In this document: positions 23,970 through 32,671 of the stretch, one piece after another | How positions within the stretch are numbered: the stretch's first letter is position 1 | Layout of the letters: each line of letters opens with the position of its first letter | From: Alkalihalophilus pseudofirmus | GTDB lineage: Bacteria; Bacillota; Bacilli; Bacillales; Bacillaceae_D | DNA: 64,000 nt | NCBI RefSeq assembly: GCF_029094545.1 | Contig: NZ_CP117835.1 | Span: 972,001 to 1,036,000 of the forward strand | Reading direction: 5' to 3' | The notes under the pieces: generated by a model | What the model was told of the DNA's origin: nothing | The model's database searches: none | What the model saw: the letters and a program-made list of their open reading frames with translations, nothing else | Program-made: the position numbers and the translations under genes

Positions 23970-25138
23970 TAGGAACTTTAGGTAAGAGATCCGTCATCCT
24001 TTTAGTAAGTGTTTTCTTGTTAGCTGGATGCAGTGATATTAAAGAACTTCAAAATGCCAATTATGCAACAGCTATCGGTGTTGATTTTAAAGACGGGAAA
24101 TATGAGAGTTATATTCAAATGGTAAACCTTGATCAAGTTGCGACTACAGAGGGAGGCAGTGCAGGAGAGTCACAAATGCTCGTCTCAAAAGCCGTTGCTA
24201 ATACTTTTGAAGAAGCTTTTTTTGAAGTGTATCGAACGGCACAAGAAAGAATTATATGGGCACATGTAACATCTATTGTTTTAAGTGATTCAGCCCTTGA
24301 TCAAGGATTTCAACACATCTTTGATGCCTTAACAAGGTACTATGAATTTCGTTTAACGCCTTGGGTTTTTGGTACAAGTGAGTCAATAGAAGAAGTATTA
24401 AGTCAAACGGGGTTTTTCGCTAAAACCTCTCTTGACACGGTGATGCATAATCCAATGAGAAGCTATGAGCAAAGCTCAAAGGTAAGACCAATAAAATTGC
24501 AGCGTCTGGCAAGGGAAATGTTTGAACCTTCACAAACTACCTTTATTCCTTCACTTTCGATTGATCGAACTCAGTGGGAAAAGAATGGTGAAGACGAACC
24601 GAAGTTAGAAATCAATGGGGCATTTTTTATTCAAAATGATCATTTTAAAGGTTTCTTCACAACTGATCAATTAGAAGGCCTTCGTTGGCTTATTCCAGAT
24701 ACACAAAGGGCCTCATTGGTCGTACCTGATGAAGATAATACAGAATATGTGATGGTTATAAAAGACCCTGTACCTAGAACAAATCCAGGTATAAAAGAGG
24801 GGAAGCCGTCTTTTGACATTGTGGTATCGATGAGAGGCTATTTTACGAACCGAAACGAAAACCATCACCTCGTAATCCCGCAAATTTATAAACAATCAAT
24901 TAAAGAGGTCGAAGATGAAATTTTAGCGCTCTATCAATTAGGAATTGAAAATAATGTAGACTTCTTAAATTTAGAGCATCAGTTTTTTAGAAAGCACCCA
25001 AAAGAATGGTTAACGTTAAAAAAAGATGGTCAGCTTTTCATTGATGAAGACTCTCTTAATGAAATAACCATTCATTTAAACATTAAGCATACGGGAGCCA
25101 TCTTAAATAAATCACTTGATATGAAAAACATTAAATAA
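23966..25138 (+). CDS. gerAC: Spore germinant receptor C subunit (GerAC lipoprotein), operon 2
   Basis: 390 aa with signal peptide and lipobox FLLAGC (lipidated C22). The start ELQNANYATAIGVDFKDGKYESYIQMVNL follows the Spore_GerAC pattern. It is the last gene of operon 2; unlike operon 1 no small D-like frame follows. A weak stem (AGCCGAGGC/GCCTTGGCT at about 25152-25177) lacks a good T run, so the end of the transcript is unclear. Confidence 0.92.
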   Translation: MIGTLGKRSVILLVSVFLLAGCSDIKELQNANYATAIGVDFKDGKYESYIQMVNLDQVATTEGGSAGESQMLVSKAVANTFEEAFFEVYRTAQERIIWAHVTSIVLSDSALDQGFQHIFDALTRYYEFRLTPWVFGTSESIEEVLSQTGFFAKTSLDTVMHNPMRSYEQSSKVRPIKLQRLAREMFEPSQTTFIPSLSIDRTQWEKNGEDEPKLEINGAFFIQNDHFKGFFTTDQLEGLRWLIPDTQRASLVVPDEDNTEYVMVIKDPVPRTNPGIKEGKPSFDIVVSMRGYFTNRNENHHLVIPQIYKQSIKEVEDEILALYQLGIENNVDFLNLEHQFFRKHPKEWLTLKKDGQLFIDEDSLNEITIHLNIKHTGAILNKSLDMKNIK

Positions 25139-25200
25139 ATGAGTAAAGTGGAGCCGAGGCTAGTTATTGCCTTGGCTTAGGTTGCTTTAAAATGTTTTGA

Positions 25201-25214
25201 TGTTAACGCTTTCA
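25201..25214. promoter_or_regulatory. cre box (CcpA site) upstream of ppc
   Basis: TGTTAACGCTTTCA matches every fixed position of the catabolite-responsive element TGWNANCGNTNWCA. It lies about 280 bases ahead of ppc in a 356-base gap. The rest of that gap (25139-25494) is AT-rich, with no other gene, and ends in the leader hairpin at 25415. Confidence 0.6.
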
Positions 25215-25414
25215 GAGCTTTTGAATGAGCAATTTGAATTGATGAAATCTATATTTATGTTAAGATAAGTAACAATCAAGGCTTAATGTTACTTTTTCTA
25301 ACACTTAAATGAATAAGAGTAACACCTAAAGGCTGAATAGTCAGAAAAATATTTGCGTATTAAAGCATTATCAGGTAAGATAATAAAAACCTGATGAGAG
25401 TCCTATAATTTCTT

Positions 25415-25453
25415 AGGGACACATATCGACCTGTCGGGACTTAGTGTGTCCCT
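25415..25453 (+). promoter_or_regulatory. Leader hairpin ahead of ppc
   Basis: AGGGACACA (25415-25423) is perfectly inverted at 25445-25453, with outer CTTAG/CTAAG able to extend the pairing after a bulge. There is no T run, so it is not a terminator. It probably lies in the ppc 5' untranslated region or forms an operator. No known riboswitch consensus recognised. Confidence 0.4.
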
Positions 25454-25494
25454 ATGGGCCGTTTCTAAGTTTAGAGTATGAGGAGGATGTTTGA

Positions 25495-28251
25495 ATGATT
25501 GAAGTCAATGATGCAAATACATTATTAAGAAATGATGTAAAAAAGCTCGGTAATATCCTAGGAGAAATTCTTGTCCACCATGGTGGAGTTGATCTCCTAA
25601 ACAAAGTTGAATCCATTCGTGAAAAAACAAAATCCTTGCGTCAACACCATGACCAAGAGACATATAACGCATTAAAAGAAGAGATTGCGACACTTGAACC
25701 ACCAACACGTCAGCAAGTAATTCGCGCGTTCTCAATTTACTTCCATTTGGTAAATATTGCGGAACAAAATCACCGAATCCGCCGCCAAAGACAATACCAG
25801 CTGAATGAAGAGGGAGTAAGCCAGCCATTTTCTTTAGAACGTGCAGTGTCAGCTGTAAAAGAGTTAGAGCCAGAGGATGAAGTGATGCAGAAAGTGCTGA
25901 ATGATTTATCGATTGAGCTTATTATTACGGCACACCCGACAGAGGCAACGAAACGTACGGTACTCGAAACGCAAAAACGTATCTCAACAATCTTACAAGA
26001 ATTTGATAATCAACAACTAACGAAAAAAGAACGCCGCCGTTTAGAGGACAGCCTGTTTAACGAGGTAACGGCGTTATGGCAGACAGATGAGCTTCGTCAT
26101 CGTAAGCCGACAGTTCTTGATGAAGTGAAAAATGGGTTGCACTATTTCAACCAAACGTTATTTGAAGTTATTCCTGAAGTACACCAAGAATTAGAAGTGC
26201 AGCTCGATGAACAGTTCCCTAATCACAAATGGTCCGTGCCAAACTTCCTTCATTTTGGATCATGGATTGGCGGGGACCGCGACGGCAACCCAAACGTAAC
26301 GCCAGAAGTGACGTGGGAAACACTGAAACTCCAAAGACGCCTTGTCTTAAAGAAGTATAAAGAGAGTCTAGTTGATTTAATGAAACGCTTCAGTCAGACA
26401 ACGACTCGTGTACAAATTAGTGACGAGCTTTTACAATCAGTTCAAGCAGATGAAGCTAATTATTTGGAGGACGGAGAAGAATGGCTGATTGAAACAGAGC
26501 TATATCGTCGTAAGTTTCAAGTGATTTTAAAAAGAATTCGTGCTGTTGGCAAAGAGGATAAAGCAGCTTACCAAAATGCAGAGGAATTATTAGCAGATCT
26601 AAATCTGATCAAAGAGAGTGCAGAACAGCATCAACCAGCAAACCGCACACTAAAAACATTACGAAAGCTAATTCGTCAGGTACAACTTTTTGGATTCCAT
26701 TTAGCAACACTTGATATTCGTAATCACAGTGGCGAGCATGAGGCGGCAATTACTGAGATCTTAAGAGCTGTACAAATTACTGATGATTATGCTTCCCTGA
26801 CAGAAGAAGAGAAATTGACTATCCTGCAAGATGTTTTAAGGGACCCAAGACCTCTCTTACTTCTGAAAGAAGATTACTCAAAAGAAACACAAGAAGTGAT
26901 AAAAGTATTTGACATGATTAAGCAAGCACATCGTGAGTTTGGCAGCCGCTCTATTGAAGTGTATTTAGTAAGTATGACGCAGTCTTCAAGTGACTTGCTT
27001 GAAGTGCTATTACTAGCTAAAGAGGCTGGAATCTACCGCCTGCATGCTGATGGTACAGTAGACAGCGGACTTCATGTTGCACCGCTTCTTGAAACGGTTG
27101 ATGATTTAGTAGCTGGGCCGCGTATTATGAAGACATTGTTTGAGATGGATGTATATCGCAACCATTTATCTGAGCGCGGCAACCATCAAGAAATTATGCT
27201 TGGATATTCTGATGGAAGTAAAGACGGCGGAACACTTACGGCAAACTGGAAGCTCTTTAAAGCTCAACAGGAAATTCATGATATGGCAAAGGATTATCAA
27301 GTGCGTTTGAAGTTCTTCCATGGCCGCGGCGGATCGCTAGGACGAGGAGGCGGACCGCTTAACCGCAGTATTTTATCCCAGCCGGCAGAGACGCTTGGTG
27401 ATGGAGTGAAAATTACGGAGCAAGGCGAAGTGCTGTCCTCGCGTTATCTTCTTGAAGATATTGCTTATCGAAACCTTGAACAGGCAGCGTCCGCATTGTT
27501 AGAGGCATCAGCTTCATCACAGATCCAAACGAAAAAAGGACATTCGCGTAAAGAGGCTTGGGAAGAGGCAATGGAAGAAGCGTCTAAACACTCGCTGAAA
27601 AAATACCAGTCGCTTGTTTTTGGAGATCAAGACTTCTTAACCTATTTCAAACAAGCAACACCGTTAAATGAACTAGGTGCCTTAAATATTGGTTCGCGTC
27701 CAATGAGCCGTAAAGGAAGTCAGCGCTTTGAAGATTTACGTGCGATTCCGTGGGTATTTGCGTGGACGCAGTCTCGTCAAATGATCCCAGCGTGGTATGC
27801 AGCAGGGAGTGGTCTCAGCGCGTTTGCAAATGAGAGCGAAGAGAACCTGGCGCTATTACGCGAAATGTACAATAACTGGCCGTTTTTCCATTCAACGATT
27901 AATAATCTGCAAATGGCCCTAATGAAAGCCGATTTAAAGACGGCGAAAGAATATATGAATTTAGTAGAAGACCAAGAAATTGCAGATCGAATCTTTGGTG
28001 ATATTAGTGAAGAGTATATTCGCACAAAAGAGATTTTATTAAAAATCTCAGAAAGCGAAGAACTTCTAGATCACTCGCCAAATATTCAAGAATCTGTCCA
28101 TAGACGTAATCCGTACGTCGATCCGCTTAATTTCTTACAAGTCGATCTAATCTCAAAAATGCGTGCAGAAGAAAACCCATCTGATGAGTTAATGACCGAG
28201 GTATTGCTCACAATCAGCGGAGTAGCAGCAGGACTTGTGAATACGGGTTGA
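25495..28251 (+). CDS. ppc: Phosphoenolpyruvate carboxylase
   Basis: 918 aa, full length for bacterial PEPC. It fixes bicarbonate onto phosphoenolpyruvate to make oxaloacetate, refilling the TCA cycle. Catalytic H147 lies in LIITAHPTEATKRT; GSWIGGDRDGNP, LGYSDGSKDGGTLTANW, the glycine loop FHGRGGSLGRGGGP and IGSRPMSRK are all present, and the protein ends in the canonical NTG. B. subtilis lacks this enzyme and uses pyruvate carboxylase, so its presence is a lineage marker. ATG follows GAGGAGGATGTTTGA. Monocistronic, with an upstream cre box suggesting catabolite control. Confidence 0.97.
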   Translation: MIEVNDANTLLRNDVKKLGNILGEILVHHGGVDLLNKVESIREKTKSLRQHHDQETYNALKEEIATLEPPTRQQVIRAFSIYFHLVNIAEQNHRIRRQRQYQLNEEGVSQPFSLERAVSAVKELEPEDEVMQKVLNDLSIELIITAHPTEATKRTVLETQKRISTILQEFDNQQLTKKERRRLEDSLFNEVTALWQTDELRHRKPTVLDEVKNGLHYFNQTLFEVIPEVHQELEVQLDEQFPNHKWSVPNFLHFGSWIGGDRDGNPNVTPEVTWETLKLQRRLVLKKYKESLVDLMKRFSQTTTRVQISDELLQSVQADEANYLEDGEEWLIETELYRRKFQVILKRIRAVGKEDKAAYQNAEELLADLNLIKESAEQHQPANRTLKTLRKLIRQVQLFGFHLATLDIRNHSGEHEAAITEILRAVQITDDYASLTEEEKLTILQDVLRDPRPLLLLKEDYSKETQEVIKVFDMIKQAHREFGSRSIEVYLVSMTQSSSDLLEVLLLAKEAGIYRLHADGTVDSGLHVAPLLETVDDLVAGPRIMKTLFEMDVYRNHLSERGNHQEIMLGYSDGSKDGGTLTANWKLFKAQQEIHDMAKDYQVRLKFFHGRGGSLGRGGGPLNRSILSQPAETLGDGVKITEQGEVLSSRYLLEDIAYRNLEQAASALLEASASSQIQTKKGHSRKEAWEEAMEEASKHSLKKYQSLVFGDQDFLTYFKQATPLNELGALNIGSRPMSRKGSQRFEDLRAIPWVFAWTQSRQMIPAWYAAGSGLSAFANESEENLALLREMYNNWPFFHSTINNLQMALMKADLKTAKEYMNLVEDQEIADRIFGDISEEYIRTKEILLKISESEELLDHSPNIQESVHRRNPYVDPLNFLQVDLISKMRAEENPSDELMTEVLLTISGVAAGLVNTG

Positions 28252-28264
28252 TGAAAAACATTTT

Positions 28265-28309
28265 AAAGCCATCTCAAGAGATCCATTCTCCTGAGATGGC
28301 TTTATTTTA
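28265..28309 (+). terminator. Terminator after ppc
   Basis: AAAGCCATCTCA/TGAGATGGCTTT stem, followed by ATTTTAT. Confidence 0.85.
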
Positions 28310-28322
28310 TAGTTAGACCAAT

Positions 28323-28535
28323 TTATAGTTGCTTTGCTTTAAAATGAACCACCGCTGTATAGATAGGCTGCCCTGTTTTAAAATGTGGGTACACATGATG
28401 ATTCACTTGCGCTACTTCTAGTAATAATGCTTTATTCACATCAATTTTCTCATTAATACGCTGTTCAAGTTCTTTGAAGCTGGTTGCTTCAAAGCATTCA
28501 ACTTTATCTTCAATTCGTTCTAATTGGATACTCAA
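28323..28535 (-). CDS. yrzA: YrzA family protein (DUF2536)
   Basis: 70 aa. The start is taken as TTG 28535 because AGGAG lies eight bases before it and the N-terminus then reads MSIQLERIEDKVECFEA, matching the start of Bacillus YrzA; GTG codons three and two positions upstream are alternatives. The rest, including NEKIDVNKALLLEV and YTAVVHFKAK at the end, follows the DUF2536 pattern. Cytoplasmic, function unknown. It lies divergent to mtnN, near where the family gene sits in B. subtilis. Confidence 0.75.
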   Translation of the reverse strand: MSIQLERIEDKVECFEATSFKELEQRINEKIDVNKALLLEVAQVNHHVYPHFKTGQPIYTAVVHFKAKQL

Positions 28536-28699
28536 TGTCACCACTCCTAGTAAGGTGTTATCTTTTTCGGTTTTATCTGTTTGAAATAACTTATCTGTTT
28601 TAAATCATAGCAAATTCGTTTTCAAAAGAAAATAAGTGAATTCATGAGTTCTGCTGTGTATACTAGGAAGAGATTGTTTGAGTGAAAGGAATGAAGGAA

Positions 28700-29395
28700 A
28701 TGAGAATTGGAATTATCGGTGCAATGGATGAAGAGGTTGAATTACTAAAAAGCAAACTCGGAAATAGAGAAGATAAAACGATTGCTGGATGTGAATTTCA
28801 CCACGGTACTTTACAAGGAGTCGATGTGGTACTGCTTAAATCGGGTATTGGGAAAGTAAATGCTGCAGTCGGCACAACACTTTTAATTGAATTATACAAA
28901 CCAGATCGTATTATTAATACAGGTTCAGCTGGCGGTTTTAAAGAAGGCTTAAACGTAGGGGATGTCGTTATTTCAACGGAAGTGCGTTACAACGATGTAG
29001 ATGCAACGGTATTTGGTTATGAATTTGGTCAAGTACCGCAAATGCCTGCCTTCTATGACCCGAATGACGAGTTAATTTTTATTGCTGATAAGGCAGCTGC
29101 AAAAGTAGGAGTAAACACTGTAAAAGGATTGATTGTCTCTGGGGATTCCTTTATGAGTGATCATGCACGTGTACTTGAATTAAAAGAGATTTTCCCTGCT
29201 GCTCAATGTGCGGAAATGGAAGCTGGCGCCATTGCGCAAGTGTGTCACCAATTTAAGGTGCCGTTTGTTATTATCCGTTCATTATCTGACATTGCTGGCA
29301 GTGATGCAAAAGTATCTTATGAGAAGTTTTTAGAAACAGCATCTGTTAATTCAGCAAATCAAGTCATCTTAATGGTTGAAGCATTAGCGGAATAA
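28700..29395 (+). CDS. mtnN: 5'-methylthioadenosine/S-adenosylhomocysteine nucleosidase
   Basis: 231 aa. It cleaves adenine from methylthioadenosine and S-adenosylhomocysteine, in methionine salvage and the activated methyl cycle. ATG 28700 gives the usual [16 protein letters not shown] start with catalytic E12; an upstream GTG in frame is ignored. [24 protein letters not shown] (ribose-binding Glu) and RSLSDIAG (catalytic Asp) are visible. Cytoplasmic. yrhC follows after about 80 bases, the same neighbour as in other Bacillaceae methionine-to-cysteine clusters. Confidence 0.95.
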   Translation: MRIGIIGAMDEEVELLKSKLGNREDKTIAGCEFHHGTLQGVDVVLLKSGIGKVNAAVGTTLLIELYKPDRIINTGSAGGFKEGLNVGDVVISTEVRYNDVDATVFGYEFGQVPQMPAFYDPNDELIFIADKAAAKVGVNTVKGLIVSGDSFMSDHARVLELKEIFPAAQCAEMEAGAIAQVCHQFKVPFVIIRSLSDIAGSDAKVSYEKFLETASVNSANQVILMVEALAE

Positions 29396-29477
29396 GTTAC
29401 CTATAGTGGCGGATATTGCATCATCATATCCTCTCTAAACATGCTATCATAAGTGATAGAGTAGGAGGGGACGTATT

Positions 29478-29714
29478 ATGACAGAGAAGAAGATGCGAGA
29501 GTTAAAAGATAAAGTAGCTGATTATAAGCGCTTTGGTTTTATCCTGCTGTCGTTAAGTGCCTTTTTGTTTATTGGATTAATTATTCCGGCTGATGGACAA
29601 GCTGTCTCGCTGCCTAGCGGATTTATTGTAGGAGTCTTTCTTACAATGGGGTTAGCAGTGGTTTGTCACCGTTTAGCGATGAATGCACAAAAACAAATGT
29701 ATGAAGATGAATAA
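29478..29714 (+). CDS. yrhC: YrhC family small membrane protein
   Basis: 78 aa, two membrane helices (about 20-38 and 44-62) with a charged N-terminus containing LKDKVADYKRFGF, the family signature. In B. subtilis yrhC ends the mtnN-mccAB (methionine-to-cysteine) operon; here it follows mtnN directly, but mccA and mccB are not in this place. Function unknown. GTAGGAGGGG precedes ATG by a good distance, and a terminator comes right after. Confidence 0.75.
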   Translation: MTEKKMRELKDKVADYKRFGFILLSLSAFLFIGLIIPADGQAVSLPSGFIVGVFLTMGLAVVCHRLAMNAQKQMYEDE

Positions 29715-29718
29715 TATC

Positions 29719-29748
29719 ATGCGCTTCGGCAGACGAGGCGCATTTTTT
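29719..29748 (+). terminator. Terminator after yrhC
   Basis: ATGCGCTTCG/CGAGGCGCAT imperfect stem followed by six T residues. Confidence 0.85.
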
Positions 29749-29788
29749 GTTTTGCTTAATGAAGAGAGGTGGACTGAGCAGTCGGTCC

Positions 29789-29975
29789 ACGCAATAACAA
29801 TTGATAGTAACCCAATCAGCAAATATATAGGTGCAATTAGTACTTGAAGTAACGCAATTAAACTCAACTGGCGCAATAAAGTTCAAAGTGAATATAATAA
29901 TTCCTCAGACAGACGCATTAATACTAAACAGGGACACAATTCCTTTCTCGATCGACGCAATCCCACACTGCGATG
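29789..29975. repeat. Degenerate array with 21-bp period (core RCGCAAT)
   Basis: Units beginning ACGCAAT or a close variant start at 29789, 29811, 29831, 29852, 29871, 29892 (degenerate), 29913, 29934 and 29955, that is every 19-22 bases and mostly exactly 21. The units share an AT-rich remainder but are otherwise diverged. No long reading frame runs through. The tract lies between the yrhC terminator and the terminator of the next convergent gene. It does not look like CRISPR (no constant repeat and unique spacer). Confidence 0.55.
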
Positions 29976-29991
29976 CTCTCATTTACACCAA

Positions 29992-30033
29992 AAACCGCCA
30001 AGCAGAGCATGAGCTGCTTGGCGGTTTGCTTTT
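29992..30033. terminator. Terminator of the Yip1-like gene
   Basis: AAACCGCCAAGCAG/CTGCTTGGCGGTTT, a perfect 14-bp stem. The A run on its left side serves as the T run for minus-strand transcripts ending at 30032. Confidence 0.85.
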
Positions 30034-30604
30034 AAGATGCAGGTGGAATAACTAAATAATAGATACAAGCAAAAAAGATAAAAATTGCTAGTACAGATCC
30101 ATATGATCGGAATCCTCTAAAGCTTTGAGTTGCTTCCATCGCGCGAACTCCCAACACATACATCCAAGCAATTCCTGCTGCAAGCAACGCGAGATGAATA
30201 GCAGAGATCGGGTAACCAGCTTGCATGCCGATCAGCGTAGGCATCGCTAGAAAGCTCGGTACTAAGATAATAATAGAAAGACGGTATTGAACACGAAGCA
30301 ATCCAGCTCCGCCAAAGCCGCGAGCCCCTGCCCAAAGGAGTAGAGTAAAAGCAAATCGAGTTAAAATAATGGTTATAATTCCAAAGATAATAAAGATTAC
30401 AGGAACAACAAAGTCACGAAGCAGGGGTGATTCAAAACTGCTGACATAGGCGTTGTTTGCTTGAACAGAAAACAGCCCATACGCTGCACCTAGCAGAACA
30501 ACAAGCAGCATTCCGATGCGGTTCGTTTTAGGTGATTCAGCAAGCGTGCGAAAGGCTTCTCGATCTAGTAAAATCGCTTTAATAAGTAGAGTAAATCGAT
30601 TCAT
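30032..30604 (-). CDS. Yip1-like membrane protein
   Basis: 190 aa. ATG 30604 follows AGGAG and gives MNRFTLLIKAILLDREAFRTL; the open frame upstream is discounted. About five membrane helices are seen (roughly 30-50, 68-90, 105-125, 132-155, 165-185). The N-terminal amphipathic helix and DREAFR motif followed by multiple helices fit the Yip1/YIP1-domain family of bacterial membrane proteins, whose role is unclear. It follows the symporter gene on the same strand by 93 bases, but two inverted repeats in between suggest separate control. Confidence 0.55.
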   Translation of the reverse strand: MNRFTLLIKAILLDREAFRTLAESPKTNRIGMLLVVLLGAAYGLFSVQANNAYVSSFESPLLRDFVVPVIFIIFGIITIILTRFAFTLLLWAGARGFGGAGLLRVQYRLSIIILVPSFLAMPTLIGMQAGYPISAIHLALLAAGIAWMYVLGVRAMEATQSFRGFRSYGSVLAIFIFFACIYYLVIPPAS

Positions 30605-30643
30605 ATGGATAACTCCTATCTCTTTAGCTATGTATATATAAGC

Positions 30644-30668
30644 AGCAGTGTACACTATGTACACTGCT
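30644..30668. promoter_or_regulatory. Perfect inverted repeat upstream of the Yip1-like gene
   Basis: 11-bp arms (AGCAGTGTACA and its complement) around a 3-bp spacer, about 40 bases before the start codon. No T run on either side, so an operator for a dimeric regulator is more likely than a terminator. Confidence 0.45.
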
Positions 30669-30673
30669 ACTAT

Positions 30674-30693
30674 TCACTTGAAATGTCAAGTGA
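30674..30693. promoter_or_regulatory. Second inverted repeat, overlapping a possible -35
   Basis: TCACTTGA, AATG, TCAAGTGA: perfect 8-bp arms three bases after the symporter stop. On the minus strand it contains TTGACA, a perfect -35 hexamer, so a bound protein could block transcription of the Yip1-like gene. Confidence 0.4.
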
Positions 30694-30696
30694 TTC

Positions 30697-32346
30697 TTAT
30701 AGATTCCAAGGCATGATGGCCCAAACTGCTACTCCGATACAGATGATGCTGATAATGGCAGCACCAAAACGGCTGTTGTAGCGTGCTGGGTTAACGTCTG
30801 TCCAGCCATGGATGCGCTCTACCAGCTTATGATCTTCAGCTGTAGAAAGTTTTGATTGCAGTGAAGGCATGCGGTTTGTAATGTATGAAACAACAATAAG
30901 AATCAAGAAGCTTAATGGTACGGCCAGCATAGCACCAGAAATCCCCATACCATCTGTTAATCCATGACCACTGATTACAATAGATGGGAAGACGAAAGGT
31001 GAAACAACAACGTATAGACCACCTGCTACTACTGATGCAGCTATGGCGCCAAAGCGGTTTGCTTCCTTCCACCATACACCCATCAAAATTAACGGAGCAT
31101 TTGTTACACCGGCTAAACCGAAAGCCCATAAAATACTTACTACTAGAAAGTCAGGAGGATTAATAGCAAGCAGGACACTTGCAACCCCGCCCCCAGCAAT
31201 CGAGAAGTAACCAAGCTTTACTTTCATACTGTTTGTTAAATTTGGCTTTAGCGTCGTTACGATATCTTGTGAAATAAGAGCACCAATTGCAAGGAGGTTT
31301 CCACTTAAAGTTGATAGACCGGCGCTGATTGCACCAGCAATAACTAGAGCAGTTACCCACTCTGGGTTGTACACTAAGTTTAAGATAATGGTTAATTTAT
31401 CTGCATCAGCTTGAGAGATTGCAACACCTTCTGTTTGTGTAAAGAATACACCTGCAAATCCCATTGCATAAGTTGCAGAGAAAACAAGACCTAGTACAAG
31501 CGCAAACCATACCATCGCTTGACGAGCACTTTTAAGACTTGATGCCGTATAAATACGCATTGCTAAGTGAGGAAGCCCAAGAGCTCCAATTGTAAATGCC
31601 GGAATCAAAGCAAAGTACCATTTAGAAGAATACTGATAATCAAAGAATGTAGGCATAGCCTCAAGCATAGCAGGTACCATATCCGCATATAGAAGCGGAG
31701 GGAAATACCAGCCAGTTCCGCCCATTACTTTCATGATCGCTCCAAGAGGAACGATAAACATTAACGCAATGATGACCATTTGGATCGCTGCGTTATTTGT
31801 CGCACCAGACATACCGCCAATTGTTACATACCCAACAATTAATAGACCGCCGATAATAAGGCCTGTCATATACGGGATACCAAGCAGCGTTTCAAATGTT
31901 ACGGCGATACCGATCATTTGACCAAGTGCATACATGATAGATACTAAAATCATAAATAGAGCCGCAATAATAGATGCACTAACCCCGTAACGCTCCCGTA
32001 CGAAGTGAGTTGGTGAGAATGCGCCCATACGACGTAGACTCGTACCATAGATAATTGTAATTAAAGGAATAGCTAAAATCATTTGAATCCACAGTAAGAT
32101 AAATGGGGCTTGCAAATTTAAGATAAGACCAGTAACACCAAGGAATGTAGCAAGACTCATGTAGGTCGAAGCCATCGCTAGTCCATTTGTAATTGGACCA
32201 ACACCGCCGCCAGCGGCATATAAATCTTCTACAGATTTACTCGCACGGTTTGAAACCCAGCCTACGATGTAGAATAAAGCGAATGTAGCGACTACAAAAA
32301 TAATACCAATAACGGGATTCGATAATTGCCATAGTTGATCTTCCAT
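30697..32346 (-). CDS. Sodium:solute symporter (SSS family, acetate permease-like)
   Basis: 549 aa, about 13 membrane helices, of the SSS family closest in layout to ActP-type cation/monocarboxylate symporters (FYIVGWVSNRASKSVEDLYAAGGGVGPITNGLAMASTYMS at the start). It should import a small carboxylate such as acetate with Na+. It starts directly after the small membrane gene (32347-32622), which ends one base upstream; such pairs of small subunit and symporter are common. A cre box before the pair points to catabolite repression. The substrate is inference. Confidence 0.85.
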   Translation of the reverse strand: MEDQLWQLSNPVIGIIFVVATFALFYIVGWVSNRASKSVEDLYAAGGGVGPITNGLAMASTYMSLATFLGVTGLILNLQAPFILLWIQMILAIPLITIIYGTSLRRMGAFSPTHFVRERYGVSASIIAALFMILVSIMYALGQMIGIAVTFETLLGIPYMTGLIIGGLLIVGYVTIGGMSGATNNAAIQMVIIALMFIVPLGAIMKVMGGTGWYFPPLLYADMVPAMLEAMPTFFDYQYSSKWYFALIPAFTIGALGLPHLAMRIYTASSLKSARQAMVWFALVLGLVFSATYAMGFAGVFFTQTEGVAISQADADKLTIILNLVYNPEWVTALVIAGAISAGLSTLSGNLLAIGALISQDIVTTLKPNLTNSMKVKLGYFSIAGGGVASVLLAINPPDFLVVSILWAFGLAGVTNAPLILMGVWWKEANRFGAIAASVVAGGLYVVVSPFVFPSIVISGHGLTDGMGISGAMLAVPLSFLILIVVSYITNRMPSLQSKLSTAEDHKLVERIHGWTDVNPARYNSRFGAAIISIICIGVAVWAIMPWNL

Positions 32347-32622
32347 TTAGCTAGCTCCCTTCTCAGATGATTGAGCAGATTGATTTTGAGCATTTTCATC
32401 TTCAATTGCTTGGTCAATGTGATTTCCCATTTTACCAGCGATGATCGTTAGAATGAGTACGCCAAACCAACCGACCAGTATGGGAACGATGTACATAATC
32501 GGAAACCCAAATAACATTCCATCAACAGGGAAAAGAGAGAAGATTAAACCCATATGACCAGACACTAGAAAAAGGGCTGACATGATAATCGTAAACCAAA
32601 CTTCTTTTTTGTAAGCACTCAT
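32347..32622 (-). CDS. Small membrane subunit paired with the symporter
   Basis: 91 aa. ATG 32622 after GAGGTG gives MSAYKKEVWFTIIMS; the longer open frame is discounted. Two membrane helices (about 8-30 and 38-62) and an acidic, Gln/Ser-rich cytoplasmic tail. The GFPIMY..P segment recalls DUF3311- or DUF485-type partners of SSS symporters, though I cannot place it firmly. It is the first gene of the operon and is probably needed for assembly or activity of the transporter. Confidence 0.65.
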   Translation of the reverse strand: MSAYKKEVWFTIIMSALFLVSGHMGLIFSLFPVDGMLFGFPIMYIVPILVGWFGVLILTIIAGKMGNHIDQAIEDENAQNQSAQSSEKGAS

Positions 32623-32645
32623 ACTGACACCTCTTTTCGTATAAT

Positions 32646-32659
32646 TGATAACGCTTTCA
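32646..32659. promoter_or_regulatory. cre box (CcpA site) upstream of the symporter operon
   Basis: TGATAACGCTTTCA matches every fixed position of the cre consensus on both strands. It lies 24 bases ahead of the first start codon, a position where CcpA blocks transcription. Confidence 0.65.
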
Positions 32660-32671
32660 ATCGAAATAAGA

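Noticed and set aside
29641-29886. Minus-strand frames through yrhC and the 21-bp tract
   Set aside because: They begin inside the degenerate repeats and cross a terminator; the Cys spacing only reflects the repeat period.
29789-29975. Short CRISPR-like array
   Set aside because: The recurring core is only about 7 bases, the units vary throughout, there are no constant spacers and no cas genes.
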